The notes below the pieces were generated by a model that saw nothing but the letters and a program-made list of their open reading frames with translations, did no database searches and was not told the origin of the DNA. The position numbers and the translations under genes are program-made. Shown one piece after another: positions 25,801 through 31,704 of a stretch of DNA of 64,000 nucleotides (positions are counted from its first letter, which is position 1; the number at the start of each line of letters is the position of its first letter). Origin of the DNA: Blastobasis lacticolella (taxonomy: Eukaryota; Arthropoda; Insecta; Lepidoptera; Blastobasidae); contig LR990060.1 in NCBI GenBank assembly GCA_905147135.1, positions 3,364,001-3,428,000 of the forward strand, read 5' to 3'.

Positions 25801-28800
25801 ATACATAGATACCTACAAATTATCTATAGACATTGTACCCTGCCGTGTGGTGTCCGGCAGAGTAGAATAGCACCAACCCCTTGCACTCGTGGGTGTCGTA
25901 CAAGGTGACTAATGTTTTCGAGGCAAAAGATCAAGAGTCTCCGTAGTCTGAAAAATGGACAGCAGCATTTTCCATTGTCACATTCAAACACTGCGATCTC
26001 CAACCCGCCTGCCGAGCGTGGAGATTGTGGCAATAACCTCCCCTTTCGTGGGAGAGGCCCTAAGTCCTGCAGTGGACTGTTACGGGCTGTGATGATGGTT
26101 GTGCCCTGTTGATTTATTGTTGATTGTTTGACCCCCCAGAGGGCAGCCTGATCGCGGCTCTTAGTGCGAAGCTGGCGCCGCCTTCGCCGAGATCTGTGAG
26201 GCGGCCCAGCGCTGGCTCTGGGCTGGGGGACTCTCCACCCAAGGGGAAAGGTAGGAACTACACTGGTAGACTAAAAGGTCGATAGGTTTGTTGCTTGATT
26301 TACTTCCCACCCAAGGGGAAAGGTGAAACTATAGTAAAAAAAAACTAATAAGTCTGCTATACGTTTGTTGCTCGATTTTTGGAAAATTAATTCTGTCTAA
26401 GTAACAAATTTTATTATGTGAAATATTGTTATTGTTTGAAAGGCCTAAGTGTCCTCCTTGACATATTTATGATTGCTTGTTTAAAAAATGCGATACAAGT
26501 TGATAGGAGTTAGTTTTTCAAAAGTCATGCAACAAACCTAAAGTGGATTTTTTTAGTCCATTACTATATTGTATTCTCACGACATTCAATACGGAAAAAT
26601 GATTTAGTGTGGTGAAACTCAAATAAAGGAATGAATGTGGTATCCAAAAGAGTCAACCTTGCTTCGAGTCAACTCGTTGCAGTGCTAAACGTTCGATAAT
26701 TTTTTTGTGGCTGATAGAACGTTCAAGTACGAAACGGTGACAGATCCAGTTCCCGGACATTGTGTGCGGCTCTGATACCCTTAGTGTAGCTAAAATATAT
26801 CCAGGCACTTCCACCACGCGCCATCAGGTAGCCCGCTGTGATATAAAAAAAGGTTATTTATAGCAGTTTTAAAAGAAATATAAATATTGTATGTTCTAGT
26901 ATGTTATAATTTTCTTTTTATGGAATACGACAGACAAACAGGAAAGCGGGTCACCTGATGGAAATTTGACAGCAACACCAGGGGCGCTGCCAATGCGTTG
27001 CCCGCCTCTGAAGAGACCTCTAATATACCTCTCGAACGATCCCATGTCATAGTCCAAAGGAAACACTGTGGCTGGGAGCTCACGATGTCCTCTTTCCACC
27101 AGGTACAGTCCCTACCACAGTGCAGCCGTCGTTCTTAGACAAGCTGGCCGCTACTTTGCAACAACGTGGGAGGCCTCCAAGAGCTGTGGCCGTCAGGGAT
27201 GCCATCAACAAACATGCTCAGGTGAGGTTATGGTATAGCTGTTTAGAGTAGGTAGTGAAACATAAATAAATAAAATTAATAAACCTCCTAAAATGTTAAA
27301 AATGATTTTTTTATGTAATACGGCAGGTAAACAGGCAAGCGGGCCACCTGATGGAAAGTGGTCACCGCCGCCTATGGACATCAGCAACACAATTATTCCA
27401 GAAATTAAACAAATTAAGGAGTAAAGTAGTGTCGGTGGCCTATAGATTTAGATAGATAGATAGATAAATTCTTTATTGCTCACACAAGAATAAATACATT
27501 AAACAGACAAAAACAATAACTCGTTGTGGGCAAAGGCGGCCTTATCGCTGCAAGCGATCTCTACCGGGCAACCTGTGTCTATAGAACCGCTTAATACACA
27601 GGCAAGTCAACAACATGGACTTGTACTAGCGAACTTACACCTCATACAATGTAGAAATAGACACCTATAACAAAACTAAAATATAAATAGACAATACACC
27701 TACATTACTACCCATTAGTCACATACTACATGACTACATTTTAAGTACACTTTTGTAAAAAGAGATCGTCAAATATAAAGGAATGTACGAATTATAAGAA
27801 ATAATATGAGAAAAAAAACGTAAGTAACTAATAAAACGATTGCATAATGTAAAACATGTCAATGACAAGTACATGACATCATTTATTAAATGAAAAAAGA
27901 CCTGCAGCTTAATAATGAGTTATTGATGCCTTGAGGACAGCTAATAGGCCCCGCTTTTAGCGAATTCCATTTATTTAACAAGGCACCTAATATCCTGTAT
28001 GTGACAATAGCTAAAAATATTTGATTATGCATATGAACATGACTAGACCAATGACTGTTGTTGAACACTAATCGATGATTTTATGACGAGGAAAAGAATC
28101 GTCTTGGCGTTAATGTCCTGGTTGTACTCCCGCGCACGAGGGCCCGGGGTCCGCCTTGACCATGGTCCAGGATTTGGCAGATGAAGTAATTACAGTGGAG
28201 CGACTACCATCTGACCTTCGTGACACTGTTCAGGGGAACCTGACCAGATTGGATCATATTCATTGGATTACACTTTCAGTCCCCTGAATGTGAAGTTTCA
28301 TCAAGATGTTTTTCCTCACCGTAAGAGCATCGGTTAGTGATCAATTAATGTACGTAACTCAGAAAAGAGTCATTGGTACATGGCGGGACTAGGATTCGAA
28401 TCGAGTATCTTTAACATTGCGAGTCGAATACCATGACCACTAGGCCACTGAACCTCCTTAAACGATTCGACTCTCTATTTGGTTCAGTCCATGATGTGCA
28501 TACAAAACATATGCTTGGCGACATAACAGCCAGACGGTACAAACTCGATGGATTATTTAAAAAATCCCTACCAAGGAATCTCCACCAGTGGGGATTGTTA
28601 GTTCATCATCATCACAGCCCGTAACAGTCCACTGCAGGACTTAGGGCCTCTCCCACGAAAGGGGAGGTTATTGCCATAATCTCCACGCTCGGCAGGCGGG
28701 TTGGAGATCGCAGTGTTTAAATAATACAATGGCAAATGCTGCTGCCCATTTTCCAGACTACGGAGACTCTTGATCTTTTGCCTCGAAAACATTAGTCGCC

Positions 28801-29280
28801 TTGTACGACACCCACGAGTGTAAGGGGTTGGTGCTATTCTACTATTGTTAGTTATTTTCTCAAAAATCCCCACTGGACAATCACTCATCCAGATCGTATC
28901 AGGAAGCCGTTTTTCTGTAACTTTGTTACTGTCAATTATCAGTACATATTATAAAACAAACTCCCACACCACGTCTGTCTTTCAATCTGTCTGTCTGTTC
29001 GTGATAAACTAAAAAAGAACAGACTCATTAGAATGGTTTAAGTGCACCATTTGTTAAGATTACTACCCGTGCGAAGCCGGGGCTGGTCGCTAACCATTTA
29101 GTAAGTTAATAGTTAAGTAGTTATTCAAGTGGATGAATAAATTATTAACTATTTTCATATTTTTGTCATCAGCCGGACCCTCGAGTTTGTCACACGTCGC
29201 TAATGGAACAGATCAAGCGAGGCGCAACTCTTCGACGCAACAACCACTGCAATGACCGATCGGCGCCCAAAATACGCTAG
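4771..29280 (+). CDS. mim: missing-in-metastasis (MTSS1/mim) homologue, 3' eleven exons
   Basis: Eleven exons with GT-AG borders join into 1428 nt (475 codons plus TAG): 4771-4888, 7480-7671, 19063-19166, 19555-19648, 21850-21998, 22423-22546, 24038-24130, 25329-25544, 26140-26250, 27103-27221, 29173-29280. All junction phases agree without stops. Residues 1-39 include a Ser-rich block with SSGYGSQ. Residues 104-138 contain KPPPPVRRSSSIS, and the middle is Pro/Ser-rich and disordered. Residues 450-475 form a WH2 motif (LMEQIKRGATLRR, then DRSAPKI) at the very C-terminus, the hallmark of MIM/MTSS1. Proteins of this family have an N-terminal I-BAR (IMD) domain that bends membrane and a C-terminal WH2 that binds G-actin. 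The IMD exons and start lie upstream of the window. Identity rests on the WH2/C-terminus and the Ser/Pro layout. Some alternative exons may be missed. Confidence 0.9.
5040..5230 (+). repeat. LINE tail fragment in mim intron
   Basis: Contains gcggctttggcagtg, a spacer, then ggcggacaacgcattgg and the usual tail ending gtccgcttgcctgttag. The same composite tail recurs at ~30955 (+) and ~56500 (-). Confidence 0.6.
5235..6500. other. mim intron, AT-rich, no feature recognised
   Basis: No exon, tRNA or clear repeat was found in this part of the intron. Frames are short and broken. Confidence 0.5.
6515..6605 (+). mobile_element. RTE-like LINE 3' end
   Basis: Holds gggcctatgcccagcagtgg, the end of the RTE-like coding frame (EAYAQQW region) seen on the minus strand at 21.66 kb. 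An imperfect TGATGA-like tail follows. A ~50 bp piece of SINE family 1 tail follows directly. Confidence 0.65.
6745..7035 (-). mobile_element. SINE family 1, headless copy
   Basis: Reverse-orientation copy of the ~340 bp tRNA-derived SINE best seen at 48605-48965. It has the tail (cttggcgttaatgtc), the body with gaccaggttattacagtgg, and the catcccgatgttttcc segment, but the tRNA-like head is degraded. Confidence 0.7.
7480..7671 (+). CDS. mim: mim exon
   Basis: Acceptor gcatggcgtag and donor acag|gtaggt; 192 nt, phase 1 in and out. Encodes residues 40-103: a charged, possibly helical segment (VEIVTLRRECDSIAAARDSF) followed by a basic Pro-rich linker (KKPAVPKRRP). The preceding intron end has long T tracts serving as the polypyrimidine tract. 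Confidence 0.85.
7740..9750. other. mim intron, mostly unclassified
   Basis: AT-rich intronic DNA. A T23-type homopolymer lies at ~8230-8258. There are polymorphic-looking AT tracts at 9000-9180 and no supported exon. Confidence 0.5.
9756..10027. repeat. Foldback copy of repeat family B
   Basis: Two ~75 bp arms, 9756-9830 and 9954-10027, are inverted copies of each other (shared core gtattaaaacatgagtgtc). They enclose 123 bp of family B body in reverse orientation. The other family B copies at 17.57 and 49.73 kb have only one such arm, so this copy has gained an inverted end. Confidence 0.75.
10190..11345 (-). mobile_element. LINE reverse transcriptase, 5'-truncated, open frame
   Basis: A 357-codon open frame (11298 to 10225) encodes the fingers-palm-thumb part of a non-LTR reverse transcriptase. 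Visible motifs are GLKQGDALSP, then YADD (the catalytic palm), FKYLGG, RPILMYGCEAWTLT and a basic C-terminus (GRRPVGRPRYRWRDE). Upstream in the same frame the sequence continues into FTKAYDSIDR and ends at ~11345, so the endonuclease domain is missing. The YADD is intact and there is no internal stop, which suggests a young insertion. The clade is not resolved. Nested in a mim intron on the antisense strand. Confidence 0.88.
11636..11962 (-). mobile_element. SINE family 1, near full-length
   Basis: Reverse-orientation copy including the tRNA-like head at 11880-11955. Its box B-like ggttcgaatcc appears on the plus strand as gggattcgaaccc. The body ends in the cttggcgataatgtc tail near 11645. 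Confidence 0.8.
12195..12490. repeat. Unclassified repeat beside (CATA)n
   Basis: Begins with catacatacataaagctcac and contains cctgtgtcccacaggtggg. It is interrupted at 12500 by the mariner element. It looks like the 3' part of a retroposon read in reverse. No coding frame survives. Confidence 0.4.
13219..13675 (-). pseudogene. Tc1/mariner-type transposase, C-terminal part
   Basis: The minus strand encodes the C-terminal part of a DDE transposase. It shows WFQQDGYPAHYARLV with the second catalytic Asp, then PPRSPDLNPL with the third acidic residue in SPDL, ending in RGRQFEHLL. The N-terminal DNA-binding domain and first catalytic Asp are absent because the palindrome junction lies at ~13676. 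It cannot make a full transposase. Confidence 0.85.
13676..13885 (+). pseudogene. Inverted second copy of the transposase C-terminus
   Basis: From NPLDFFYWGCLKDK to RGRQFEHLL this is the mirror copy of the end of the minus-strand transposase. It differs by a few residues (NPLD here, NPLV in the left copy). It forms the inner part of the right arm of the palindrome. Confidence 0.85.
14965..15525 (+). repeat. Direct repeat pair of ~110 bp
   Basis: Segments 14965-15085 and 15408-15525 share cacgctccaatacccaatta and caatacggataggaaacgg in the same order. They look like two copies of one unclassified dispersed repeat. The DNA between them (15085-15408) shows nothing recognisable. Confidence 0.55.
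15720..16015 (+). mobile_element. LINE C-terminal fragment (Jockey/I-like zinc region)
   Basis: Plus-strand translation reads SLLNRLRTQVG, then a Cys/His-rich stretch CDCGVSPHTMDHLVSC, then VAEYWATK and a stop. This resembles the C-terminal CCHC-like module of Jockey/I-type LINEs. An early in-frame stop follows RTQVG. Confidence 0.65.
16255..16345 (+). mobile_element. SINE family 1 tail fragment
   Basis: Matches the last ~90 bp of the SINE in forward orientation (ggatcatggtcaaggcggac to gacattagcgcc). Confidence 0.65.
16660..16760. repeat. Short GC-rich tandem repeat
   Basis: About three decayed ~30 bp units on the theme ggctctgcctggcattgtcgg. The same unit occurs singly in the repeats at 35.4, 51.1 and 60.5 kb, where it lies upstream of a LINE-like ORF1 start. 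Confidence 0.5.
17112..18568. mobile_element. Candidate non-autonomous DNA transposon with nested insert
   Basis: The left end carries gtctaaaaaggccacatt. The right end carries the inverse, ggcttttttagaccccc, preceded by cgtttcatccaaa. The MITE at 33499-33702 has the same terminal theme. Interior copies of the theme at ~18395 and ~18430 suggest internal duplication. A family B element is nested inside. No transposase frame was seen. Confidence 0.5.
17565..18021 (+). repeat. Repeat family B copy
   Basis: Starts with the 75 bp arm sequence (tagtagtttatgcaactgtc) and continues into a body bounded by inverted ctttatctacactcata at 17705 and tatgagtgtagataaag ending at 18021. The same paired termini bound the copy at 49.86-50.38 kb, so the body behaves like a MITE. 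Confidence 0.65.
18581..19062 (+). repeat. Tandem duplication of intron end and splice acceptor
   Basis: A ~124 bp unit beginning cttcattctacgttcgatg occurs at ~18581 and again at ~18705. Each copy ends in tgttcctccttag|ccgc. The second copy holds the real mim acceptor (19061-19062) and is split by a family A insertion at ~18770-19035. The first copy has a decoy acceptor at 18662-18663. Confidence 0.85.
18770..19035 (+). repeat. Repeat family A copy inserted 25 bp before mim acceptor
   Basis: Forward copy from gtgtggtgtccggcagag to gggctgtgatgatgat. It is flanked by a rough target duplication (gaattggcc on the left, gaatttgtcc on the right), as expected for retroposition. Confidence 0.8.
19063..19166 (+). 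CDS. mim: mim exon
   Basis: 104 nt, phase 1 in and phase 0 out. Encodes residues 104-138: Ser-rich, then KPPPPVRRSSSIS and a Pro/Gln/Arg-rich end. This is a candidate SH3-binding and phosphorylation region. The donor is ccg|gtgtgt. Confidence 0.88.
19555..19648 (+). CDS. mim: mim exon
   Basis: 94 nt, phase 0 in and phase 1 out. Begins GTPQSPLQP and contains NLPPPPAFLLQ. The acceptor at 19553-19554 was chosen because only it keeps phase with the previous exon. The nearer tccag at 19540 would not. The donor acag|gtaaga is strong. Confidence 0.88.
19681..19851 (-). mobile_element. RTE-like LINE 3' end with perfect target duplication
   Basis: Reverse-orientation 3' end of an RTE-like element (gggcataggcctcccccaga; tail reads tcatcatcat on this strand). 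It is flanked by an exact 11 bp duplication, gtagtttatgt, at 19670-19680 and 19852-19862. Confidence 0.88.
19875..20107 (+). mobile_element. SINE family 2 copy
   Basis: tRNA-derived SINE: a head with cctgtgtggttcagttggtt and a box B-like region, then attgaaatggttaattttt, then the 3' end ggggctagatggcgctgtgt. Compare the cleaner copy at 57424-57672. Confidence 0.8.
20140..20530 (+). repeat. Two adjacent family A copies
   Basis: Forward copies at ~20146-20358 and ~20390-20530, each ending in gggctgtgatgatga or a variant. The second lacks its first half. Confidence 0.75.
20540..21340. other. mim intron, no feature recognised
   Basis: Ordinary AT-rich intron. Two similar phrases, cgttttcaacactagcttct at ~20544 and a diverged inverse at ~20960, suggest an old insertion, but boundaries are unclear. 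Confidence 0.4.
21346..21388. repeat. Perfect 43 bp inverted repeat
   Basis: Arms of 19 bp (agcgactttcatatcgctc and its complement) flank atata. No matching element boundary was recognised. Confidence 0.85.
21655..21810 (-). mobile_element. RTE-like LINE C-terminal end
   Basis: The minus strand reads RPPTRWTDDLLKIAG, then WMRKAQDR and AYAQQW, the C-terminal signature of RTE-type elements. The fragment edge lies ~40 bp upstream of a mim acceptor. Confidence 0.88.
21850..21998 (+). CDS. mim: mim exon
   Basis: 149 nt, phase 1 in and phase 0 out. Encodes residues 170-219, beginning with a probable short helix (SVAETIKQLTEIKHMPASPG) followed by a Gln-rich stretch. Acceptor aatccacag, donor cag|gtatgg. 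Confidence 0.9.
22230..22405 (+). repeat. GAT/GAC microsatellite in short mim intron
   Basis: Degenerate (GATGAC)n/(GATGAT)n from ~22230 to ~22315 and a second run at 22376-22402, within 20 bp of the polypyrimidine tract of the next acceptor. Confidence 0.85.
22423..22546 (+). CDS. mim: mim exon
   Basis: 124 nt, phase 0 in and phase 1 out. Encodes residues 220-260: VNPIYGAGGRLLETALSS, then SRKNSLNASASDL with consensus-like phosphorylation sites. Acceptor ccttccccag, donor gatg|gtaagt. Confidence 0.9.
22775..23030 (+). mobile_element. SINE family 1, 5'-truncated
   Basis: Forward copy lacking the tRNA head. It runs from cattagttgaatgctaaccg to acactaacgcttagatgatt. Confidence 0.8.
23390..24020 (-). 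mobile_element. CR1-like LINE C-terminal end
   Basis: The minus strand encodes KFDHISDF, LKWLPIRRPRDLRILTLL, then LRSTHNRLLHFPLHRT and MRLWNGLPSEIR, typical of the post-RT region of CR1/L2-like LINEs. A non-coding tail reaches ~23390. Its 5' edge stops within ~20 bp of the next mim acceptor. Confidence 0.82.
24038..24130 (+). CDS. mim: mim exon
   Basis: 93 nt, phase 1 in and out. Gly/Pro/Ala-rich (residues 261-291: AGTPPGAGPAFSSFGP). GC content is far above its surroundings. Acceptor tttcttgccag, donor acag|gtcagt. Confidence 0.87.
24710..24731 (-). repeat. Short interstitial TTAGG-type telomere array
   Basis: Three CCTAA units plus one CCTAG variant, which is the insect telomere repeat in reverse. 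It is too short to be more than an interstitial trace. Confidence 0.6.
24868..25015 (+). mobile_element. SINE family 2, 5'-truncated
   Basis: From attgaaatgatgaatttt to ggggctagatggcgctgtgt; the head is missing. Confidence 0.8.
25329..25544 (+). CDS. mim: mim exon with GQGGPM repeats
   Basis: 216 nt, phase 1 in and out. Residues 292-363. It contains three tandem 18 bp units at 25397-25450 encoding GQGGPL/GQGGPM/GQGGPM. After these come NPLSPLALRKNIAARSHSAD, a basic helix-prone stretch. Acceptor attcgccag, donor gaac|gtaagt. Confidence 0.92.
25834..26107 (+). repeat. Repeat family A copy with target duplication
   Basis: Near full-length forward copy flanked by ttgtaccctg (left) and ttgtgccctg (right), a one-mismatch 10 bp duplication. 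It ends ~30 bp before the next mim acceptor. Confidence 0.85.
26140..26250 (+). CDS. mim: mim exon
   Basis: 111 nt, phase 1 in and out. Encodes residues 364-400 (GSLIAALSAKLAPPSPRSVR...). The donor aaag|gtagga is followed 70 bp later by a near-identical decoy. Confidence 0.92.
26237..26385 (+). repeat. Tandem duplication of a mim donor site
   Basis: Unit 1, from ~26237, reads ccacccaaggggaaagg and later gtttgttgcttgat. Unit 2, from ~26308, repeats both phrases. The second GT (aaag|gtgaaa at ~26323) lies in intron. The two units differ by substitutions and an A run. Confidence 0.85.
26905..27082 (-). mobile_element. CR1-like LINE tail
   Basis: Reverse copy of the tail at 48.1-48.3 kb: ERYIRGLFRGGQ region, then the gccacctgatgg motif. 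It carries a deletion in the tail. Its edge is ~20 bp from the next mim acceptor. Confidence 0.8.
27103..27221 (+). CDS. mim: mim exon
   Basis: 119 nt, phase 1 in and phase 0 out. Encodes residues 401-440, including FLDKLAATLQQRGRPPRAV and AINKHAQ. Acceptor ctctttccaccag, donor cag|gtgagg. Confidence 0.93.
27305..27392 (-). mobile_element. LINE tail remnant
   Basis: Reverse copy of the last ~85 bp of the same LINE tail (ggcaagcgggccacctgatgg). Confidence 0.75.
27435..27620 (-). mobile_element. LINE 3' tail with (GATA)n
   Basis: Starts with a gatagatagata run followed by ttctttattgctcac and ggcggccttatcgctgcaag, a tail also seen in decayed form near 15270, 23220, 23400 and 25220. Confidence 0.6.
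27625..28085. other. mim intron, LINE-derived or unclassified
   Basis: Minus-strand frames such as LGALLNKWNSLKAG hint at an old LINE reading frame, but no motif is firm enough to name it. Confidence 0.3.
28090..28445 (-). mobile_element. SINE family 1, near full-length
   Basis: Reverse copy with a degraded tRNA-like head at ~28385-28445 and the tail at ~28100 (cttggcgttaatgtcc). Confidence 0.82.
28604..28843 (-). repeat. Repeat family A copy with perfect target duplication
   Basis: Reverse 240 bp copy flanked by exact attgttagtt at 28594-28603 and 28844-28853. The tail reads catcatcatc on this strand. Confidence 0.92.
29173..29280 (+). CDS. mim: mim terminal coding exon, WH2 motif and stop
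   Basis: 108 nt with stop TAG at 29278-29280. Residues 441-475 carry the WH2 helix LMEQIKRGATLRR and the conserved DRSAPKI that wraps actin. One residue after this the protein ends, as in other MIM proteins. Acceptor ttgtcatcag. Confidence 0.95.
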   Translation, partial: PDPRVCHTSLMEQIKRGATLRRNNHCNDRSAPKIR

Positions 29281-29660
29281 GGCAACAAATGCCGCCCACC
29301 AACAACGCACGTGGACGGCCACACGGCCAACTGTATAACCATCCTGGCGAAGATTCGTTTCGCGGCCGAGATATAAGTGGGCGGCAACTGCTGCCCATAG
29401 GTCGTACGCTGATATCTCGAAGCTTTAGTAATTCGATATAATTGTTTCGTTACACGCCCAAGATACGCTAGGGCAACAGTTGTTTCCCACCAATAATGAT
29501 ACTGTCACCGTTATTTCGTGTCATTCTATCGCCACTCGCCTAAGGACGTCGTCGACACTTGCTGCCCACTGTTAACATACAGAAACACTGCATGCGATTG
29601 CCACCGGCAGTCTCCACTTGGGCGGCAATTGTTGCCCACTTAGAACACAACACTGGAGGT
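29265..29660 (+). repeat. mim 3' UTR with iterated palindromic motif
   Basis: Variants of gggcaacaattgttgccc occur at ~29279-29298, 29378-29397, 29470-29490 and 29620-29640. A 40 bp phrase that starts with cgcccaaaatacgctagggc, spanning the stop codon, recurs at ~29454. Each palindrome could fold as a short hairpin. The transcript's polyadenylation site was not identified. Confidence 0.7.
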
Positions 29661-29664
29661 GTTT

Positions 29665-30950
29665 TTACAAGTAATTTGTTTTTTAATTACTTGATTCGTG
29701 GTAATGGTGCCACCAAGAACGAATTACTCTACTTTTAAAAGTATGTTTTACTGCATAAGTATTTATTTATGACGTTGCCACATCCAGAATTAACGCGGGC
29801 ATAGCACGCAATTGCAGTAAATGCAGTCGGCATTGCTAAGACATTGTCTCAGAGTATAGTCAGCATAACTTGTCCAGATGAAGAAAATTAAGCTTTATAT
29901 AAACGTGATTCAGCTCAAATTAGAGTGACGGTCACGGTGAACTATCCATACTGAAATTGTCTTTGTGTGGGGCAAATAAGGTATAACCCATCACAGTTGT
30001 TCAGATCTTTCCTCGGTCCTAACTCTCGCTCTGTGACATCTCGAATTCGACAGTTTTTCTAGCCACATATCTCCATTAATAATGACATTGAAATGTCTGT
30101 TGCAACCAAAAAATGTTCTGTCAACAATCTACGACAGTTGTATATTGTCGAAGATAAATTTCAGTGACGTTTTAATATAGTTTTTTGGCTAAAGAAAATG
30201 TTGAATTATAATATCTAAAGCACGAGTATTGCCACCCAGGACTGTTGTTTCCCATACTACTTTTTATTTGGTTTACAGAGTTTTCTGCATTTCGAAACGC
30301 AGAATACCGTATATGCAAATGGCAGTACGAGTAGGTATTTCTGTTAGTAATCATATAAAAAAAAAAAAATTACTTTTAGTTGCTAACTCTAAGTGCCAGT
30401 ATTACATTAATGGTTTATTAAAACGGGGAAAAGCAAATTCATTATTATTTCAACGCTTACCATTACGACCTTATTTGGTTGTAATATTTCAATGAAATAA
30501 GCGGAATTGTTAATAATTTAATTACAAATTATTTAATATGTTGCATAAATACAACCGCAAAATGTTTATTATTACTGGAAAAATCGTATTACAAAAAACC
30601 CGATGGATTATGTATTTGTTTTTCAAGTGACGGGTATTTCAAATTTGATTAATTAATCTAATTGAATAATACCGGATATGAAATGTGGTGTGGGTTTCGC
30701 AATTCATAAGGAAATACCGGTTATTAATAGATTATTGAAATTTAGAAAGAAGGGAAATATAGAGTTAGCAACAGTGCCTTTAATTAATACCTTTTTTGTG
30801 GTTAGTTGTTTTTGTACCCAGAGCCGAGTTTTACTTCCCAAAAATTGGGAACACGAAACATGCAATACAATAACACTTTATCGCACAATCTCAGCTTAAT
30901 TAAAAAGAAAATTAAGCTTAGTACAATGGGCGGTCTTATTACTGACGTGA
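29665..30950. other. Probable long 3' UTR or intergenic DNA
   Basis: No recognised gene. 30035-30130 duplicates 34745-34850. Possible AATAAA-like sites are scattered, and none can be assigned to mim with confidence. Confidence 0.45.
30035..30130 (+). repeat. Copy 1 of a ~90 bp dispersed repeat
   Basis: Shares ctagccacatatctccatta and tgacattgaaatgtct with 34770-34840, with few differences. Unclassified. Confidence 0.75.
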
Positions 30951-30954
30951 TCTC

Positions 30955-31700
30955 TTCCAGACAATCTTGGTGGGACCGTGGCTTTGGCAGTGGAGGGGAC
31001 TAGCATCTAGCCATTTTTTTGCAACAGCAAGTAGTGCGGGGCTTTTATAAGCGGGCAACGCATCGGTGATACCCCTGATGTTGCTATTGTCTATAGGCAG
31101 CCATGACCACACACAGGTGGCCCTTTTGTTTGTTTGAGCAACGTGTCCGGGGGTTTTAGAGGCGGGCAACGCATTGGTGACACCCCTGCGGCCTTAGCCA
31201 AGAGGTTTCGTTAATCTACAATCGTTTGTGGTAGAAAAAGTGTATGGGATTTGACATAAGCTAACGTTATCTGACATAAGCTGTTTGTGGTAGAAATTCT
31301 CGGTCCATAGACAATTCACGCACGTACAAAGGAGGCGGATTGGCGGATGATCCTACACAATCAGAGTCAATGTAGATGATGGTAGAAAAAGTCGAACTTC
31401 GACCTGTCAATTTTCTACCATACACGCATCACGCAAGCGGAGCTGTCAAAGATGGCTAGACCGGCTGATGTTGCTATTGTCTATAGACAATAGCAACATC
31501 AATCAATCAATAGCTGCCTATAGGCAGTGGTGACCACGCACCATCAGGTGGCCCTTTTGCTTGTTTGTGCAACGTGTCCGGGGATTTAGAAACGACAACG
31601 CATTAGCGATACCTTTGATGTTGCTATTGTCTATAGGTAGCGGTGACCACGCACCATCAGGTGGCCCGCTGGTCTGTTTCTCTACAGATTGACACAAAAT
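30955..31700 (+). repeat. Serial LINE-tail duplications
   Basis: Three or more copies of a tail containing gcgggcaacgcat, tgatgttgctattgtct and caccatcaggtggccc follow one another, separated by ~250 bp of DNA with a gtagaaaaagt theme. A 36 bp perfect palindrome lies at 31466-31501. Confidence 0.65.
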
Positions 31701-31704
31701 AAAA

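Noticed and set aside
30678..31003. Cys-containing frames downstream of mim
   Set aside because: No recognisable domain, no splice context, AT-rich composition.
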